The notes under the pieces were generated by a model. The model did no database searches and was not told the origin of the DNA. It was given only the letters and a program-made list of their open reading frames with translations. A program made the translations under genes and the position numbers. Below, piece by piece: positions 39,110 to 48,334 of a stretch of 64,000 nt of DNA (the stretch's first letter is position 1; each line of letters opens with the position of its first letter). The stretch comes from Aliarcobacter cryaerophilus (GTDB taxonomy: Bacteria > Campylobacterota > Campylobacteria > Campylobacterales > Arcobacteraceae): assembly GCF_014352935.1 (NCBI RefSeq), contig NZ_CP060694.1, positions 1-64,000 on the forward strand, read 5' to 3'.

Positions 39110-40381
39110 ATGCAAAAAGATACAATTGCAATTCATGTAGGTTATGATAAAAAAAGTGGAAATGGTGAGATGGCAATTCCTATTTCTCAAACAACAGCTT
39201 ATGCGTTTAGAGATAGTGAACATGCGGCAAATTTGTTTGCTCTAAAAGAGTTAGGACCTATTTATACAAGATTAAATAATCCTACAAATGATATCTTAGA
39301 ACAAAGATATGCTCAACTTGAAAATGGTGCTGCTGCACTTGTAACTGCAAGTGGTGCAAGTGCAATTTTTTACTCTATTGCAAATATAGCAGAAGCTGGA
39401 GATAATATTTTAATCTCTGATAAACTATATGGTGGAAGTGTAACTCTGTTTCATTTTACATTAAAAAGATTTGGAATTAGTGTAAAAACATTCAAAAGTG
39501 ATGATGCTTCTGATTTAGAGAGTTTGGTTGATGATAAAACAAAAGGTATATTTTTTGAATCATTATCAAACCCTCAAATTGCAATTCCTGCTATTGAAAA
39601 AATTGTTGAAGTAGCAAAAAAATATGGAATTATAACTATTTGTGACAATACAGTTGCAACTGCTACTTTATTTAATCCAATTTCATGGGGAGTTGATGTT
39701 GTAGTTCACTCTACAAGTAAATATACAAGTGGAAACGGTACAGCTTTAGGTGGAGTTATAGTTGAAAGAGATGGTCTAGCAGAGTTTTTCAAAAAAAATA
39801 GTGCAAGATATCCTCAGTTTACAACTCCTGATGCTTCTTATCACGGACTTGTTTATACAGATGTTCCACTTCCAAACTTTTGTTTAAGAGCTAGGCTATC
39901 ACTTTTAAGAGATATTGGAGCAACTCCTGCACCATTTAATTCATGGCTTTTAATTCAAAGTTTAGAAAGTTTAAGTTTAAGAGTTGAAAAACACTCTAAT
40001 AATGCTTTAAAAGTTGCTGAGTTTTTACAATCACATCCAAAAGTAAAAAAAGTTAGTTACCCAGGATTAAAAGGTGATAAGTATTATGATAAAGCACAAA
40101 AATATTTTAAAAATGGACTTGCAAGTGGTCTTATATCTTTTGAGGTAAGTAGTTTTGAAGAGGCTAAAAAAGTTATTGATAGTGCAAAACTGTTTAGCAT
40201 AGTTGTAAACATTGGAGATAGTAAATCTTTAATTGTTCACCCAGCTTCAACTACTCACTCTCAAATGAATGAAGAGGATTTACTAAAAGCTGGAGTTACT
40301 CCTGTAACAGTTAGGCTATCTATTGGGCTTGAAGATAGTGCTGATTTGATTGAAGATTTGAATCAAGCATTAAACAAGTAG
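39110..40381 (+). CDS. O-acetylhomoserine sulfhydrylase-type PLP enzyme (MetY family)
   Basis: The 423-residue protein belongs to the Cys/Met-metabolism PLP-dependent enzymes and matches the O-acetylhomoserine aminocarboxypropyltransferase/O-acetylserine sulfhydrylase group, which makes homocysteine (or cysteine) from sulfide. It has the substrate-region YTRLNNPTNDILEQR segment, the PLP-binding lysine Lys204 in HSTSKYTSGNG, and the C-terminal VNIGDSKSLIVHPASTTHSQM typical of this branch. Length fits. It opens the sulfur-assimilation block and is followed by the Rrf2 regulator after 6 bases. Confidence 0.93.
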   Translation: MQKDTIAIHVGYDKKSGNGEMAIPISQTTAYAFRDSEHAANLFALKELGPIYTRLNNPTNDILEQRYAQLENGAAALVTASGASAIFYSIANIAEAGDNILISDKLYGGSVTLFHFTLKRFGISVKTFKSDDASDLESLVDDKTKGIFFESLSNPQIAIPAIEKIVEVAKKYGIITICDNTVATATLFNPISWGVDVVVHSTSKYTSGNGTALGGVIVERDGLAEFFKKNSARYPQFTTPDASYHGLVYTDVPLPNFCLRARLSLLRDIGATPAPFNSWLLIQSLESLSLRVEKHSNNALKVAEFLQSHPKVKKVSYPGLKGDKYYDKAQKYFKNGLASGLISFEVSSFEEAKKVIDSAKLFSIVVNIGDSKSLIVHPASTTHSQMNEEDLLKAGVTPVTVRLSIGLEDSADLIEDLNQALNK

Positions 40382-40387
40382 TTTGAT

Positions 40388-40801
40388 ATGCCACTGATTT
40401 CAACAAAGGGGGTGTATGGTTTGGCTGCTATTTATGAGTTGAGCAAACATAAAGATGATACTCCCATGCAAATAAAAGATATATCAGCAAATGCTTCAAT
40501 TCCTCAAAACTACTTGGAGCAACTTTTAAGTAAACTTAGACGTGCTGATTTACTAATAAGTACAAGAGGAGCTAGAGGTGGCTATCTTTTGGCAAAAAGT
40601 CCAAAAGATATAAAGATAGTTGATATTTTAATCGCCCTTGAAGATGATATAAAAATTGTTGATTCAAAGGTTGATAACCCGATTTTAAATCTTCTTTTTG
40701 AAGAGTCAAAAGAGAAAACAAAAAGAATTTTTGATTTGACTTTAGCTGATTTAGATAAATATGAGGGAAAATATAATGAGTTTTTACACTATAATATTTA
40801 A
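40388..40801 (+). CDS. Rrf2-family transcriptional regulator
   Basis: This 137-residue winged-helix protein has the Rrf2 signature (ISTKGVYGLAAIYELSKH at the start, IPQNYLEQLLSKLRRADLLISTRGARGGYLLAK in the recognition and wing region). It lacks the three cysteines that bind an iron-sulfur cluster in IscR and NsrR, so it resembles CymR-type cysteine-metabolism regulators. The setting between metY and cysK supports control of sulfur genes. The likely operators are the repeated AGTTGATTAANTTA sites upstream of metY. Confidence 0.9.
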   Translation: MPLISTKGVYGLAAIYELSKHKDDTPMQIKDISANASIPQNYLEQLLSKLRRADLLISTRGARGGYLLAKSPKDIKIVDILIALEDDIKIVDSKVDNPILNLLFEESKEKTKRIFDLTLADLDKYEGKYNEFLHYNI

Positions 40802-40885
40802 GCAAGGCTTTGTTCTAAAAGCAATTTAGGTCGTTCTCATAGAGAATTTAATAGTTTAATATAATAATTTTGAAAGGTAAATAGT

Positions 40886-41818
40886 ATGAAATATGCAAAT
40901 AATGTAACAGAATTAGTAGGAAATACTCCATTAGTAAAACTACAAGATGCAAGTAATGTAAGTGGAGCTACAGTTTTAGGTAAATGTGAATTTATGAATC
41001 CAAGCTCAAGTGTAAAAGATAGAATTGGAACAAATATGATAAAAGTTGCTCTTAAAGAGGGTCTTATAAATAAAGAATCAACTTTAATAGAGCCAACAAG
41101 TGGAAACACTGGAATTGCACTTGCAAGCGTTAGTGCAGCTTTAGGATTAAAACTTGTACTTGTAATGCCAGCATCTATGAGTATTGAAAGAAGAAGACTT
41201 CTTCAAGCTTTAGGTGCAAAATTAGTTCTTACTCCTGCTGAAAAAGGGATGAAAGGTGCTATTGAAAAAGCTAATGAGATAAAAGATGAAACTCCAAATT
41301 CAATTATCTTACAACAGTTTCAAAATGCTTCGAACCCAGCAATACATAGAGAGACAACAGCACAAGAGATTTTAAAAGATACAGATGGAAAAATTGATAT
41401 TTTTATAGCTGGTGTTGGAACAGGTGGAACTCTAACAGGTGTTGGTGAAGTTTTAAAAGCGCATAACCCAAATATAAAAATAATTGCAGTTGAGCCAGAA
41501 GCATCTCCTGTATTAAGTGGAGGTAACCCAGGACCACATAAAATTCAAGGAATTGGAGCTGGATTTGTACCTGATGTTTTAAATACAAAAATTTATGATG
41601 AGGTAATAAAAATAGCAAATGATGATGCAATTGAAAGTTCAAGAGAGTTAGCAAGAACAGAAGGACTTTTAGTAGGAGTATCTTCAGGTTCAAATGCACT
41701 TGCTGCTAAAATAGTTGCTTCAAGACCAGAAAACAAAGGTAAAACAATAGTAACAATTCTTTGTGATACAGGTGAGAGATATTTAAGCTCTGGTTTATAT
41801 GACTATATAGAAGAATAA
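40886..41818 (+). CDS. cysK: Cysteine synthase A (O-acetylserine sulfhydrylase)
   Basis: CysK joins sulfide to O-acetylserine to make cysteine, using PLP. The 310-residue protein has the PLP lysine at 44 in [11 protein letters not shown], the substrate loop [11 protein letters not shown], the phosphate-binding [13 protein letters not shown] and the C-terminal [14 protein letters not shown]. Length and motifs match CysK rather than CysM. It lies 84 bases after the Rrf2 gene and 31 bases before the DUF2061 gene. Confidence 0.95.
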   Translation: MKYANNVTELVGNTPLVKLQDASNVSGATVLGKCEFMNPSSSVKDRIGTNMIKVALKEGLINKESTLIEPTSGNTGIALASVSAALGLKLVLVMPASMSIERRRLLQALGAKLVLTPAEKGMKGAIEKANEIKDETPNSIILQQFQNASNPAIHRETTAQEILKDTDGKIDIFIAGVGTGGTLTGVGEVLKAHNPNIKIIAVEPEASPVLSGGNPGPHKIQGIGAGFVPDVLNTKIYDEVIKIANDDAIESSRELARTEGLLVGVSSGSNALAAKIVASRPENKGKTIVTILCDTGERYLSSGLYDYIEE

Positions 41819-41849
41819 TTCTTCTATATGGCTTGAATTTAGGAAATTT

Positions 41850-42080
41850 ATGCACGAAAAACCATATAGGTCAGTTGTTAAAACAATATCTTGGCGAACA
41901 GTTGGAACATTAGATACTATAATAGTATCTTACTTTGTAACTGGAAATTTAGTTATGGCAGCTTCAATTGGATCAATTGAAGTTATTACAAAAATGATTT
42001 TATACTATTTTCATGAAAGAGCTTGGAATAGATTAAAATTTGGAACTGTAAAACAAGTAGAAAACGATTATCAAATTTAA
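41850..42080 (+). CDS. DUF2061 membrane protein
   Basis: The 76-residue protein matches DUF2061: SVVKTISWRTVGTLDTIIVSYFVTGN, then a second hydrophobic stretch, then YYFHERAWNRLKFG. It probably has two membrane helices. Its function is unknown, but the family recurs beside sulfate-activation genes. It sits 31 bases after cysK and 8 bases before cysH, within the same operon. Confidence 0.88.
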   Translation: MHEKPYRSVVKTISWRTVGTLDTIIVSYFVTGNLVMAASIGSIEVITKMILYYFHERAWNRLKFGTVKQVENDYQI

Positions 42081-42088
42081 GGTATTTT

Positions 42089-42790
42089 ATGAGTATAGAA
42101 ATAGTAAAAAATATTGAAGAAAAAATTTTATCTTTAAATACAACTGATTTAATCAAATATATATTAGGAAATTACAAAAATGTAGCATTAAGTTCTAGTC
42201 TAGGTGCTGAAGATCAAGTTTTAACAGATATGATATTTAAAGTAAATAAAAATAGTAGAGTATTTACTCTTGATACTGGAAGATTACATAGCGAAACTTA
42301 CAGAGTTTTGGATGCAACAAATTTAAAATATGGTGTAAAAATAGAAGTTTTTTTCCCAAAATTTGAAGATGTTGAAAACTTATATAAAACTCAAGGTGTA
42401 AATGGTCACTTTGAAAGTATTGATAAGAGAAAAAATTGCTGTAATATTAGAAAAATAGAGCCTTTAAAAAGAGCTCTTAAGAGTGTTGATATCTGGATTA
42501 CAGGACTTAGAGCATCTCAAAGTATTACAAGAGAAGCTATGCCAATAGTTGAGTGGGATGAAAATTTTAAAGTTGTAAAACTAAATCCACTTATAAACTG
42601 GAGCGAAGATGATGTTTGGAATTATATAAAAGAGAATAAAGTTCCATACAATAAACTACACGATAATGGCTTTCCAAGTATTGGTTGTGAACCTTGTACA
42701 AGAGCTATTAAAGATGGTGAGGATATAAGAGCTGGAAGATGGTGGTGGGAGAATCCAGAGCATAAAGAGTGCGGGCTTCATAAGAAGTGA
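42089..42790 (+). CDS. cysH: Adenylylsulfate (APS) reductase, CysH family
   Basis: The enzyme reduces activated sulfate to sulfite in assimilation. The 233-residue protein carries the two cysteine pairs of the iron-sulfur type (CC at 117-118 and CxxC at 200-203) and the catalytic Cys228 in KECGLH. This cysteine set is known to mark enzymes that can use APS directly, unlike the PAPS-only enterobacterial form. The absence of an APS kinase (cysC) in the neighbourhood and the short, unfused CysN agree with that reading. The gene begins 8 bases after DUF2061. Confidence 0.92.
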   Translation: MSIEIVKNIEEKILSLNTTDLIKYILGNYKNVALSSSLGAEDQVLTDMIFKVNKNSRVFTLDTGRLHSETYRVLDATNLKYGVKIEVFFPKFEDVENLYKTQGVNGHFESIDKRKNCCNIRKIEPLKRALKSVDIWITGLRASQSITREAMPIVEWDENFKVVKLNPLINWSEDDVWNYIKENKVPYNKLHDNGFPSIGCEPCTRAIKDGEDIRAGRWWWENPEHKECGLHKK

Positions 42791-43138
42791 TTTTTGGTTT
42801 TTATTTCATACTTTTTAAAAAAGTATGCAAAATCGGAACACAGTTGCCTTTTTAGGGATTTTTTTTAATAAATTTCTAAAAATGAAAAACTTGCAAACTA
42901 AAGTTTGCTTCAAACAGTTTCATTTTTTTAACGAAATTTATCTCAAAAATCTTTTCCTAAAAAGACAAAGTGTCCCTTGCTAAGGCAAATGAATTGCCTA
43001 ACGGCAATAGTTTTTTATATCCAAAGGAGAGCAACAACTAGCCTTTGGCAAAAGTTTGAAACGAGCAAACGATTTTCTTTTGGTACTTTTCTTTTTAAAA
43101 AGAAAAAGTACATAGACAAATTAAAGAGGAGAAAATAG
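42791..43138. repeat. Intergenic region with nested inverted repeats before cysD
   Basis: No gene is seen in these 348 bases, but the region is full of structure. CATACTTTT/AAAAGTATG lies at 42807-42827. A long nested hairpin spans 42848-42964 with paired arms CTTTTTAGG/CCTAAAAAG, TAAATTTC/GAAATTTA, AAAAATGAAA/TTTCATTTTT and, at its tip, GCAAACT-aa-AGTTTGC. CCAAAGG/CCTTTGG lies at 43021-43048, and a near-perfect palindrome of GTACTTTTCTTTTT type at 43083-43111. A terminator-like hairpin between these is listed separately. It may be a degenerate repeat element or a regulatory leader for cysDN. Confidence 0.7.
42984..43016 (+). terminator. Terminator hairpin with an alternative fold, upstream of cysD
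   Basis: ATTGCC-taac-GGCAAT (42993-43008) followed by agTTTTTT is an intrinsic terminator. The same TTGCC can instead pair with an upstream GGCAA at 42984-42988 (loop ATGAA), which would break the terminator. Such mutually exclusive pairing is the layout of an attenuator. Whether it ends the cysH transcript or regulates cysDN is not known. Confidence 0.55.
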
Positions 43139-44050
43139 ATGTTAGATACAAAACAACTAACACATTTAAAACAACTAGAAGCTGAATCAATTCATATAAT
43201 TAGAGAAGTTGTTGCAGAGTTTGATAACCCTGTTATGATGTACTCTGTTGGAAAAGACTCGGCAGTTATGTTACATTTAGCACTAAAGGCATTTGCTCCT
43301 GCAAAATTACCATTTCCACTTTTACATGTGGATACTTTATGGAAATTTAAAGAGATGATTGCTTTTAGAGATAAAAGAGCAAAAGAAGAAGGATTTGAAC
43401 TTTTAGTGCATACAAATCCAGATGGAATTGCGCAAGGAATTGGACCTTTTACTCACGGAAGTGCAGTGCACACAGATATTATGAAAACTCAAGGTTTAAA
43501 ACAAGCCTTAAATAAATATAAGTTTGATGCTGTTTTTGGAGGAGCTAGAAGGGATGAAGAAAAATCTCGTGCAAAAGAGAGAATCTACTCTTTTAGAGAT
43601 AAAAATCACAGATGGGATCCAAAAAACCAAAGACCAGAACTTTGGAATATCTACAATGCAAGAGTTCACAAAGATGAGAGCATTAGAGTTTTCCCACTTT
43701 CAAACTGGACAGAACTTGATATTTGGCAATATATTTATTTAGAGCAAATTCCAATAGTTCCACTATATTTTGCGGCTAAAAGACCAGTTGTTGAAAAAGA
43801 TGGTGTAAAAATCATGGTTGATGATGAAAGAATGCCAATAGGTCCAGAAGATGTTATAAAAGAAGAGATGGTTAGATTCAGAACTTTAGGATGTTATCCT
43901 TTAACAGGTGCTGTAAATTCAACTGCAACAACTCTTGAAGAGATAATAAAAGAGATGCTTCTAAGCCGTACAAGTGAGAGACAAGGAAGAGTTATAGACA
44001 ATGATAGTGCTGGGTCTATGGAGAAGAAAAAAATAGAAGGGTATTTTTAA
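43139..44050 (+). CDS. cysD: Sulfate adenylyltransferase subunit 2
   Basis: CysD is the catalytic subunit that makes APS from sulfate and ATP, working with the GTPase CysN. The 303-residue protein has the PP-loop motif [14 protein letters not shown] near residues 35-48. It also has the conserved [26 protein letters not shown] and the C-terminal [15 protein letters not shown] with FDN/IDND and KKKIEGYF ending. Length is typical. A gaggag site precedes the ATG, and cysN starts 1 base after its stop. Confidence 0.97.
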   Translation: MLDTKQLTHLKQLEAESIHIIREVVAEFDNPVMMYSVGKDSAVMLHLALKAFAPAKLPFPLLHVDTLWKFKEMIAFRDKRAKEEGFELLVHTNPDGIAQGIGPFTHGSAVHTDIMKTQGLKQALNKYKFDAVFGGARRDEEKSRAKERIYSFRDKNHRWDPKNQRPELWNIYNARVHKDESIRVFPLSNWTELDIWQYIYLEQIPIVPLYFAAKRPVVEKDGVKIMVDDERMPIGPEDVIKEEMVRFRTLGCYPLTGAVNSTATTLEEIIKEMLLSRTSERQGRVIDNDSAGSMEKKKIEGYF

Positions 44051-44051
44051 A

Positions 44052-45446
44052 ATGGAAAAAATTGATGATATAAAAGCTTATTTAAAAGAGCATGAGAATA
44101 AACAACTTCTTAGATTTATAACTTGTGGAAATGTTGATGATGGAAAATCTACTTTAATTGGAAGATTACTTCATGATAGTAAAGGGATTTTTGAAGATCA
44201 GCTTGAAAATATAAAAAAAGATAGTAAAAAAAATAATAGTACAGACAATGAGTTTGATTTATCACTTTTAGTTGATGGTTTACAAAGTGAGAGAGAGCAA
44301 GGTATCACTATAGATGTTGCATATAGATACTTTACAACTCCAAAAAGAAAGTTTATTATTGCTGATACTCCAGGTCATGAACAATATACAAGAAATATGG
44401 CAACGGGGGCTAGTACGGCAAACTTAGCAATTATTTTAATAGATGCTAGATATGGAGTTCAAACTCAAACGAAAAGACACTCTTTTATAAATAAGTTATT
44501 AGGAATTAAACATATAGTTGTAGCTGTTAATAAAATGGACTTAATGGATTTTAGAGAAGATGTTTTTAATAAAATTAAAGAGGATTATCTTAAATTTGCA
44601 AAAGAGTTAGGTCTTTCTAGTAATATAACTTTAATTCCATTATCTGCTTTAAATGGAGATAATGTAGTTGAAAGAAGCTCGAAATCTCCTTGGTATAATG
44701 GTGAAACATTAATAGAGCATTTAGAAAATGTACAAATTGATAGTGATAGAGATTTAACACACTTTAGATTTCCAGTTCAATATGTAAATAGAGCTAATCT
44801 TGATTTTAGAGGTTTTTGTGGAACAGTTGCAAGTGGAGTTATAAAAGTTGGTGATGAAATTACAGTTTTACCTTCTAAAAAAAGCTCAAAAGTAAAAGAG
44901 ATTGTAACTTATGATGGGAATTTGCCTTATGCATATGCACAACAAGCAATTACTTTAACTTTAGAAGATGAGATAGATATTAGTCGTGGAGATGTGATTG
45001 TAAAAAGTGATGAACAAGCTGATGAGGCAAACAATTTTGATGTAGATATTGTATGGTTAAGTGAAGATCCACTAATAAAAGGAAAACAATATTTTATTAA
45101 AAGAGCAACAACTACAACAGTTGGAACTATTAGTCAATTTTATTATAAAACAGATGTAAACACTCTTGAAAGAAGTGCAACAAATACTTTAAATTTAAAT
45201 GAGATTGCAAGAGCAAAACTTGATTTAGAGCAAATAATTGCATACGATACTTATGATAAAATAAAAACAATGGGAAGCTTTATAATAATAGATAGAGTTA
45301 CAAACAACACTGTTGGTGCTGGTATGATTAGATCAAAATCAAGTGATCAAAGCAAAAAAGATACCTCTTATAGTGCTTTTGAGATTGAGTTTAATGCTCT
45401 TGTGCGAAAACATTTTCCACACTGGGAGTGCAAAGAGATTTTTTAA
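44052..45446 (+). CDS. cysN: Sulfate adenylyltransferase subunit 1 (GTPase)
   Basis: CysN is the regulatory GTPase that drives APS synthesis by CysD. The 464-residue protein is EF-Tu-like: G1 GNVDDGKST at 26-34, G3 DTPGHEQY, G4 NKMD, then the beta-barrel domains. It carries no fused APS kinase domain, so only APS would be formed, in line with an APS-type CysH. It follows cysD directly, and the sulfite-reductase-like gene begins 10 bases after its stop. Confidence 0.96.
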   Translation: MEKIDDIKAYLKEHENKQLLRFITCGNVDDGKSTLIGRLLHDSKGIFEDQLENIKKDSKKNNSTDNEFDLSLLVDGLQSEREQGITIDVAYRYFTTPKRKFIIADTPGHEQYTRNMATGASTANLAIILIDARYGVQTQTKRHSFINKLLGIKHIVVAVNKMDLMDFREDVFNKIKEDYLKFAKELGLSSNITLIPLSALNGDNVVERSSKSPWYNGETLIEHLENVQIDSDRDLTHFRFPVQYVNRANLDFRGFCGTVASGVIKVGDEITVLPSKKSSKVKEIVTYDGNLPYAYAQQAITLTLEDEIDISRGDVIVKSDEQADEANNFDVDIVWLSEDPLIKGKQYFIKRATTTTVGTISQFYYKTDVNTLERSATNTLNLNEIARAKLDLEQIIAYDTYDKIKTMGSFIIIDRVTNNTVGAGMIRSKSSDQSKKDTSYSAFEIEFNALVRKHFPHWECKEIF

Positions 45447-45456
45447 TGGAGTTAAA

Positions 45457-46536
45457 ATGTCAATAAATATAAATATTGAAAAATTAAAAAAAGATATAAC
45501 TAGTGAAGATATTTTGGCTTCACTATTTTATTATGCTGTTTTTGGAGAAAAAATATCAGAAAATGATTTAGAGAGATTTAAGTGGCATGGAATTTATGCT
45601 AAAGATGAAAAACAAACAAGTTTTTCTCTTAAAATTCCTCTAAATTTAGGAGAGCTAAATTTAGAACAGCTAGAGTCAATATTAGATATTTTAGAGACTT
45701 TTTCACTATTAAAAATATCTTTTAAAGATGGTCAAAAAATAGAGTTTGATAGTTTAAATTTAAGAGATATTCCAGAGATTTTTAATATATTAAATAAAGT
45801 AGGGCTATCAAGTTTTTTTGAGTCAAGTCATAGTATAAAAAAAGTTTTGACATGCCCTGTAAATGGACTAGATACTACACAAATTTTTGATGTAGAAGAT
45901 TTAGCAAAAAAATTAAATGAGAGTTTTGTTGAAAATAAAAATTTCTTTAATCTTCCAAATAAATTGCAATTTGCGATAAGTGGTTATCGTGAAGGTTGTG
46001 ATGCTGGATTTACACCAGATGTTAGCTTTAATGCTTTTAAAAATAACAAAGATAAAATAGTTTTTGATTTAAAAATTTTGGATAAGGTTGTAGCTCAAAT
46101 AGGTAGTTCTCAGATAATAAAAACAGCAAGAGTAATAGCTGCTGTATATAGAGATTTTGGAAATAGAGAAAAAAATAGTAATTTTAAAGAGTTTATAAAA
46201 GAGTTTACACTTGAGAGTTTTTGTGATATTTTAAGTTCAAATTTGGATATTAAAATAGATAATAATCAAGAGATAAAAATATTAAAAGAACCAAAAAAAC
46301 CTAGAATGGGAATAAATAAAAGTTCAAAAGATGGTTACTCTTTTATAGGACTAAAAAGCATAAAAAAAGAGTTCACTAAAGATGATTTAAAAAATATAAT
46401 AGAAAATATGAAAAAATATAGTACAACAAAGTTAAAAATCACTCATAAATCAAATATTATAATCTTAGATGTACCAACTAAAAATAGTGATAATCTAGTA
46501 AACTCTCTTAAAAATAGCGGACTAGTTTTAGAATAA
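45457..46536 (+). CDS. Nitrite/sulfite reductase-like protein with missing iron-sulfur cysteines
   Basis: The 359-residue protein has the two ferredoxin-like half domains and the central fold of the siroheme sulfite/nitrite reductase family (regions FSLKIPLNLGELNLEQLESI near 56-75 and FISL/FIGLKSIKKEFTKDD late). It lies in the right place for CysI, after cysN. However, it contains only three cysteines (133, 181 and 256). The usual two CxxxxxC / CxxxC ligand pairs for the 4Fe-4S cluster and siroheme are not present: the segments TCPVNGLD and SGYREGCDAGF look like altered versions. It is also shorter than normal sulfite reductases (about 500-570). I chose the ATG at 45457 because a tggagtt site precedes it; an upstream start at 45343 would lie inside cysN. 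Confidence 0.7.
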   Translation: MSININIEKLKKDITSEDILASLFYYAVFGEKISENDLERFKWHGIYAKDEKQTSFSLKIPLNLGELNLEQLESILDILETFSLLKISFKDGQKIEFDSLNLRDIPEIFNILNKVGLSSFFESSHSIKKVLTCPVNGLDTTQIFDVEDLAKKLNESFVENKNFFNLPNKLQFAISGYREGCDAGFTPDVSFNAFKNNKDKIVFDLKILDKVVAQIGSSQIIKTARVIAAVYRDFGNREKNSNFKEFIKEFTLESFCDILSSNLDIKIDNNQEIKILKEPKKPRMGINKSSKDGYSFIGLKSIKKEFTKDDLKNIIENMKKYSTTKLKITHKSNIIILDVPTKNSDNLVNSLKNSGLVLE

Positions 46537-46558
46537 TATAAATAGTTGCAGATATAAA

Positions 46559-47710
46559 CTATTTATAACTTCTAATAATCAAAAAGCTGATAATTGATAG
46601 AAAAGTGATACTAAAAGCTATCACAAAAAAACCATTGTTATCAAAATTTAGAGCAACAGAAGATATTAAGGCACCCAATCCAAACTGTAAAACACCAATA
46701 ACCCCACTAGCAACTCCAGCATTTTTTGAAAAATGCTCAATTGCTAAAGACATACAATTTCCAAAAATGAATGCCATCATACTCATATATGAAGCTATTA
46801 TAATAACTGTCAAAATCAAGTTCATATCTTTATGAATTAATAAAAATATAATACCAACACAAAATTGAATTAATGTTGCATATTTTGCAATATTTTTAGC
46901 TTCATAAGTTTTTAGAAGATTTACATTTACTTTTATCATTGCTATTAAAATAATAAAATTTATACCAAAGAATATTGGGAAATAGTCTGTTTTTATACCA
47001 AAATATTCAATATAAATATATGATGTTTTTGCAATAATAATAAAAAAAGCACCAAAACTAATAGCAAGTACCAACATAGCTTTCATGGCTTTTTTATGAG
47101 TTAAAACAAGCTTATATGATTCAATAATATTTTGTTTTGTATATGTAAAACTCTCTGGTAAATCTTTATAAATAAAAAATGCAACAATTAGTGCATAAAT
47201 TGTTAAAAAGACAAAAATACCTTCCCATGGGAAAAAGTGAATTATAGCAGCACCAAATACAGGAGCCAAAAGAGGAGCTAAACTTCTAACCATTCCAATA
47301 AGTGAAAAAACTTTTGCTGCTTCTTGTCCGCTAAATCTATCTCTTACAGCAGCAGTTGCATTAACAACTGTAATTCCACCAAAAAATGCTTCTAAAAATC
47401 TATAAATCCATAATTCATAAATAGATGAACTAAAAATGATTAAGAAACTAAAAAGTGCATATCCTAAAAGCCCAACAATAGAACCAACTCTTCTTCCATA
47501 TCTATCAGAAATTGGACCACCAAAAATTTGTCCAATAGCAAATCCTATTAAAAATATAGATAAAGATAGCTCTACTTTATGGATATTTACATCAAAATAT
47601 TTTGCAATTTCTGGAATTGATGGTAAATATGTATCAACTCCCATTGGAGCTACTGAAGATAAAATAGATATAAGAATAATTAAATATAGATGATTAATAG
47701 ATTTTCGCAT
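46559..47710 (-). CDS. Bcr/CflA-type MFS drug efflux transporter
   Basis: The 383-residue protein has twelve predicted membrane segments and the Bcr/CflA drug-resistance transporter motifs: APMGVDTYLPSIPEIAKYF in TM1, GQIFGGPISDRYGRRVGSIVGL after TM2, and RFLEAFFGGITVVNATAAVRDRF. Families like this export bicyclomycin or chloramphenicol-type compounds; the real substrate is not known. It is convergent with the sulfite-reductase-like gene and 125 bases downstream of dps. Confidence 0.93.
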   Translation of the reverse strand: MRKSINHLYLIILISILSSVAPMGVDTYLPSIPEIAKYFDVNIHKVELSLSIFLIGFAIGQIFGGPISDRYGRRVGSIVGLLGYALFSFLIIFSSSIYELWIYRFLEAFFGGITVVNATAAVRDRFSGQEAAKVFSLIGMVRSLAPLLAPVFGAAIIHFFPWEGIFVFLTIYALIVAFFIYKDLPESFTYTKQNIIESYKLVLTHKKAMKAMLVLAISFGAFFIIIAKTSYIYIEYFGIKTDYFPIFFGINFIILIAMIKVNVNLLKTYEAKNIAKYATLIQFCVGIIFLLIHKDMNLILTVIIIASYMSMMAFIFGNCMSLAIEHFSKNAGVASGVIGVLQFGLGALISSVALNFDNNGFFVIAFSITFLSIISFLIIRSYK

Positions 47711-47790
47711 AAAAACTCATTTGTAAAATATTATAAATTTTTTTGATTTTAAAGATTAGAAATTAAAAAATTGATAGTAAGATTGTAGTT

Positions 47791-47814
47791 AAAAGAGGAT
47801 AAAAATCCTCTTTT
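47791..47814 (-). terminator. Terminator downstream of dps
   Basis: A 10-bp perfect hairpin (AAAAGAGGAT / ATCCTCTTTT, loop AAAA) lies 22 bases past the dps stop on the minus strand; its T-rich side serves as the termination tract. Confidence 0.75.
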
Positions 47815-47835
47815 ATAGATTTTATAGGCTTGTGT

Positions 47836-48273
47836 CTATTTTTGCATGCTATTTAACATCCATAAATCTTTTTCAAGTTTTGCAACTTTTTCATCTGCAA
47901 ATGCTTCAGTTCCCTTGTCATCTTCTTCACTAGCAGCAGCACTTAGTTTTTTGAAAGATTTTAAAAGGTATTCAAAATCAGCAGTTATTTTTTCTACTAT
48001 CTCTCTTGATTTAAAGCTATCACCTTTTTCAGTCTCTATTTTTGTAGCCTCACTTAACTCTTCAATAGTTAAATATGGTTTATCACCTAAGATAATTGTT
48101 CTTTCTGCCATATCATCGAAAAGAACTGACATCTCATTGTAAAGTCCTTCTGTATAAGCATGAACTGGGTGAAAATCCATACCTTTTACATTCCAATGAT
48201 AATTATGAACTTTTATATACAAAGCATGTGCATCTGCTTGAATTTGTTTTAACTGTTTAATTACTTTTGACAT
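47836..48273 (-). CDS. dps: DNA-protection ferritin-like protein Dps
   Basis: Dps forms a 12-mer that stores iron and protects DNA in stress. The 145-residue protein has the Dps ferroxidase signature (NYHWNVKGMDFHPVHAYTEGLYNEMSVLFDDMAERTIILG, near residues 23-62) with the His/Asp/Glu ligands at the dimer interface. Size is typical. It is a single-gene unit with its own terminator; the start has an AAGGAG site. Confidence 0.95.
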   Translation of the reverse strand: MSKVIKQLKQIQADAHALYIKVHNYHWNVKGMDFHPVHAYTEGLYNEMSVLFDDMAERTIILGDKPYLTIEELSEATKIETEKGDSFKSREIVEKITADFEYLLKSFKKLSAAASEEDDKGTEAFADEKVAKLEKDLWMLNSMQK

Positions 48274-48334
48274 TTTATAACTCCTTAAAATTTTGTTAAA
48301 CTATTATAGTATCAAAAAATATGCTTGTCAAGAT

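Noticed and set aside
45343-45456. Upstream extension of the sulfite-reductase-like gene
   Set aside because: It runs in another frame inside the end of cysN; the ATG at 45457 has a ribosome-binding site.
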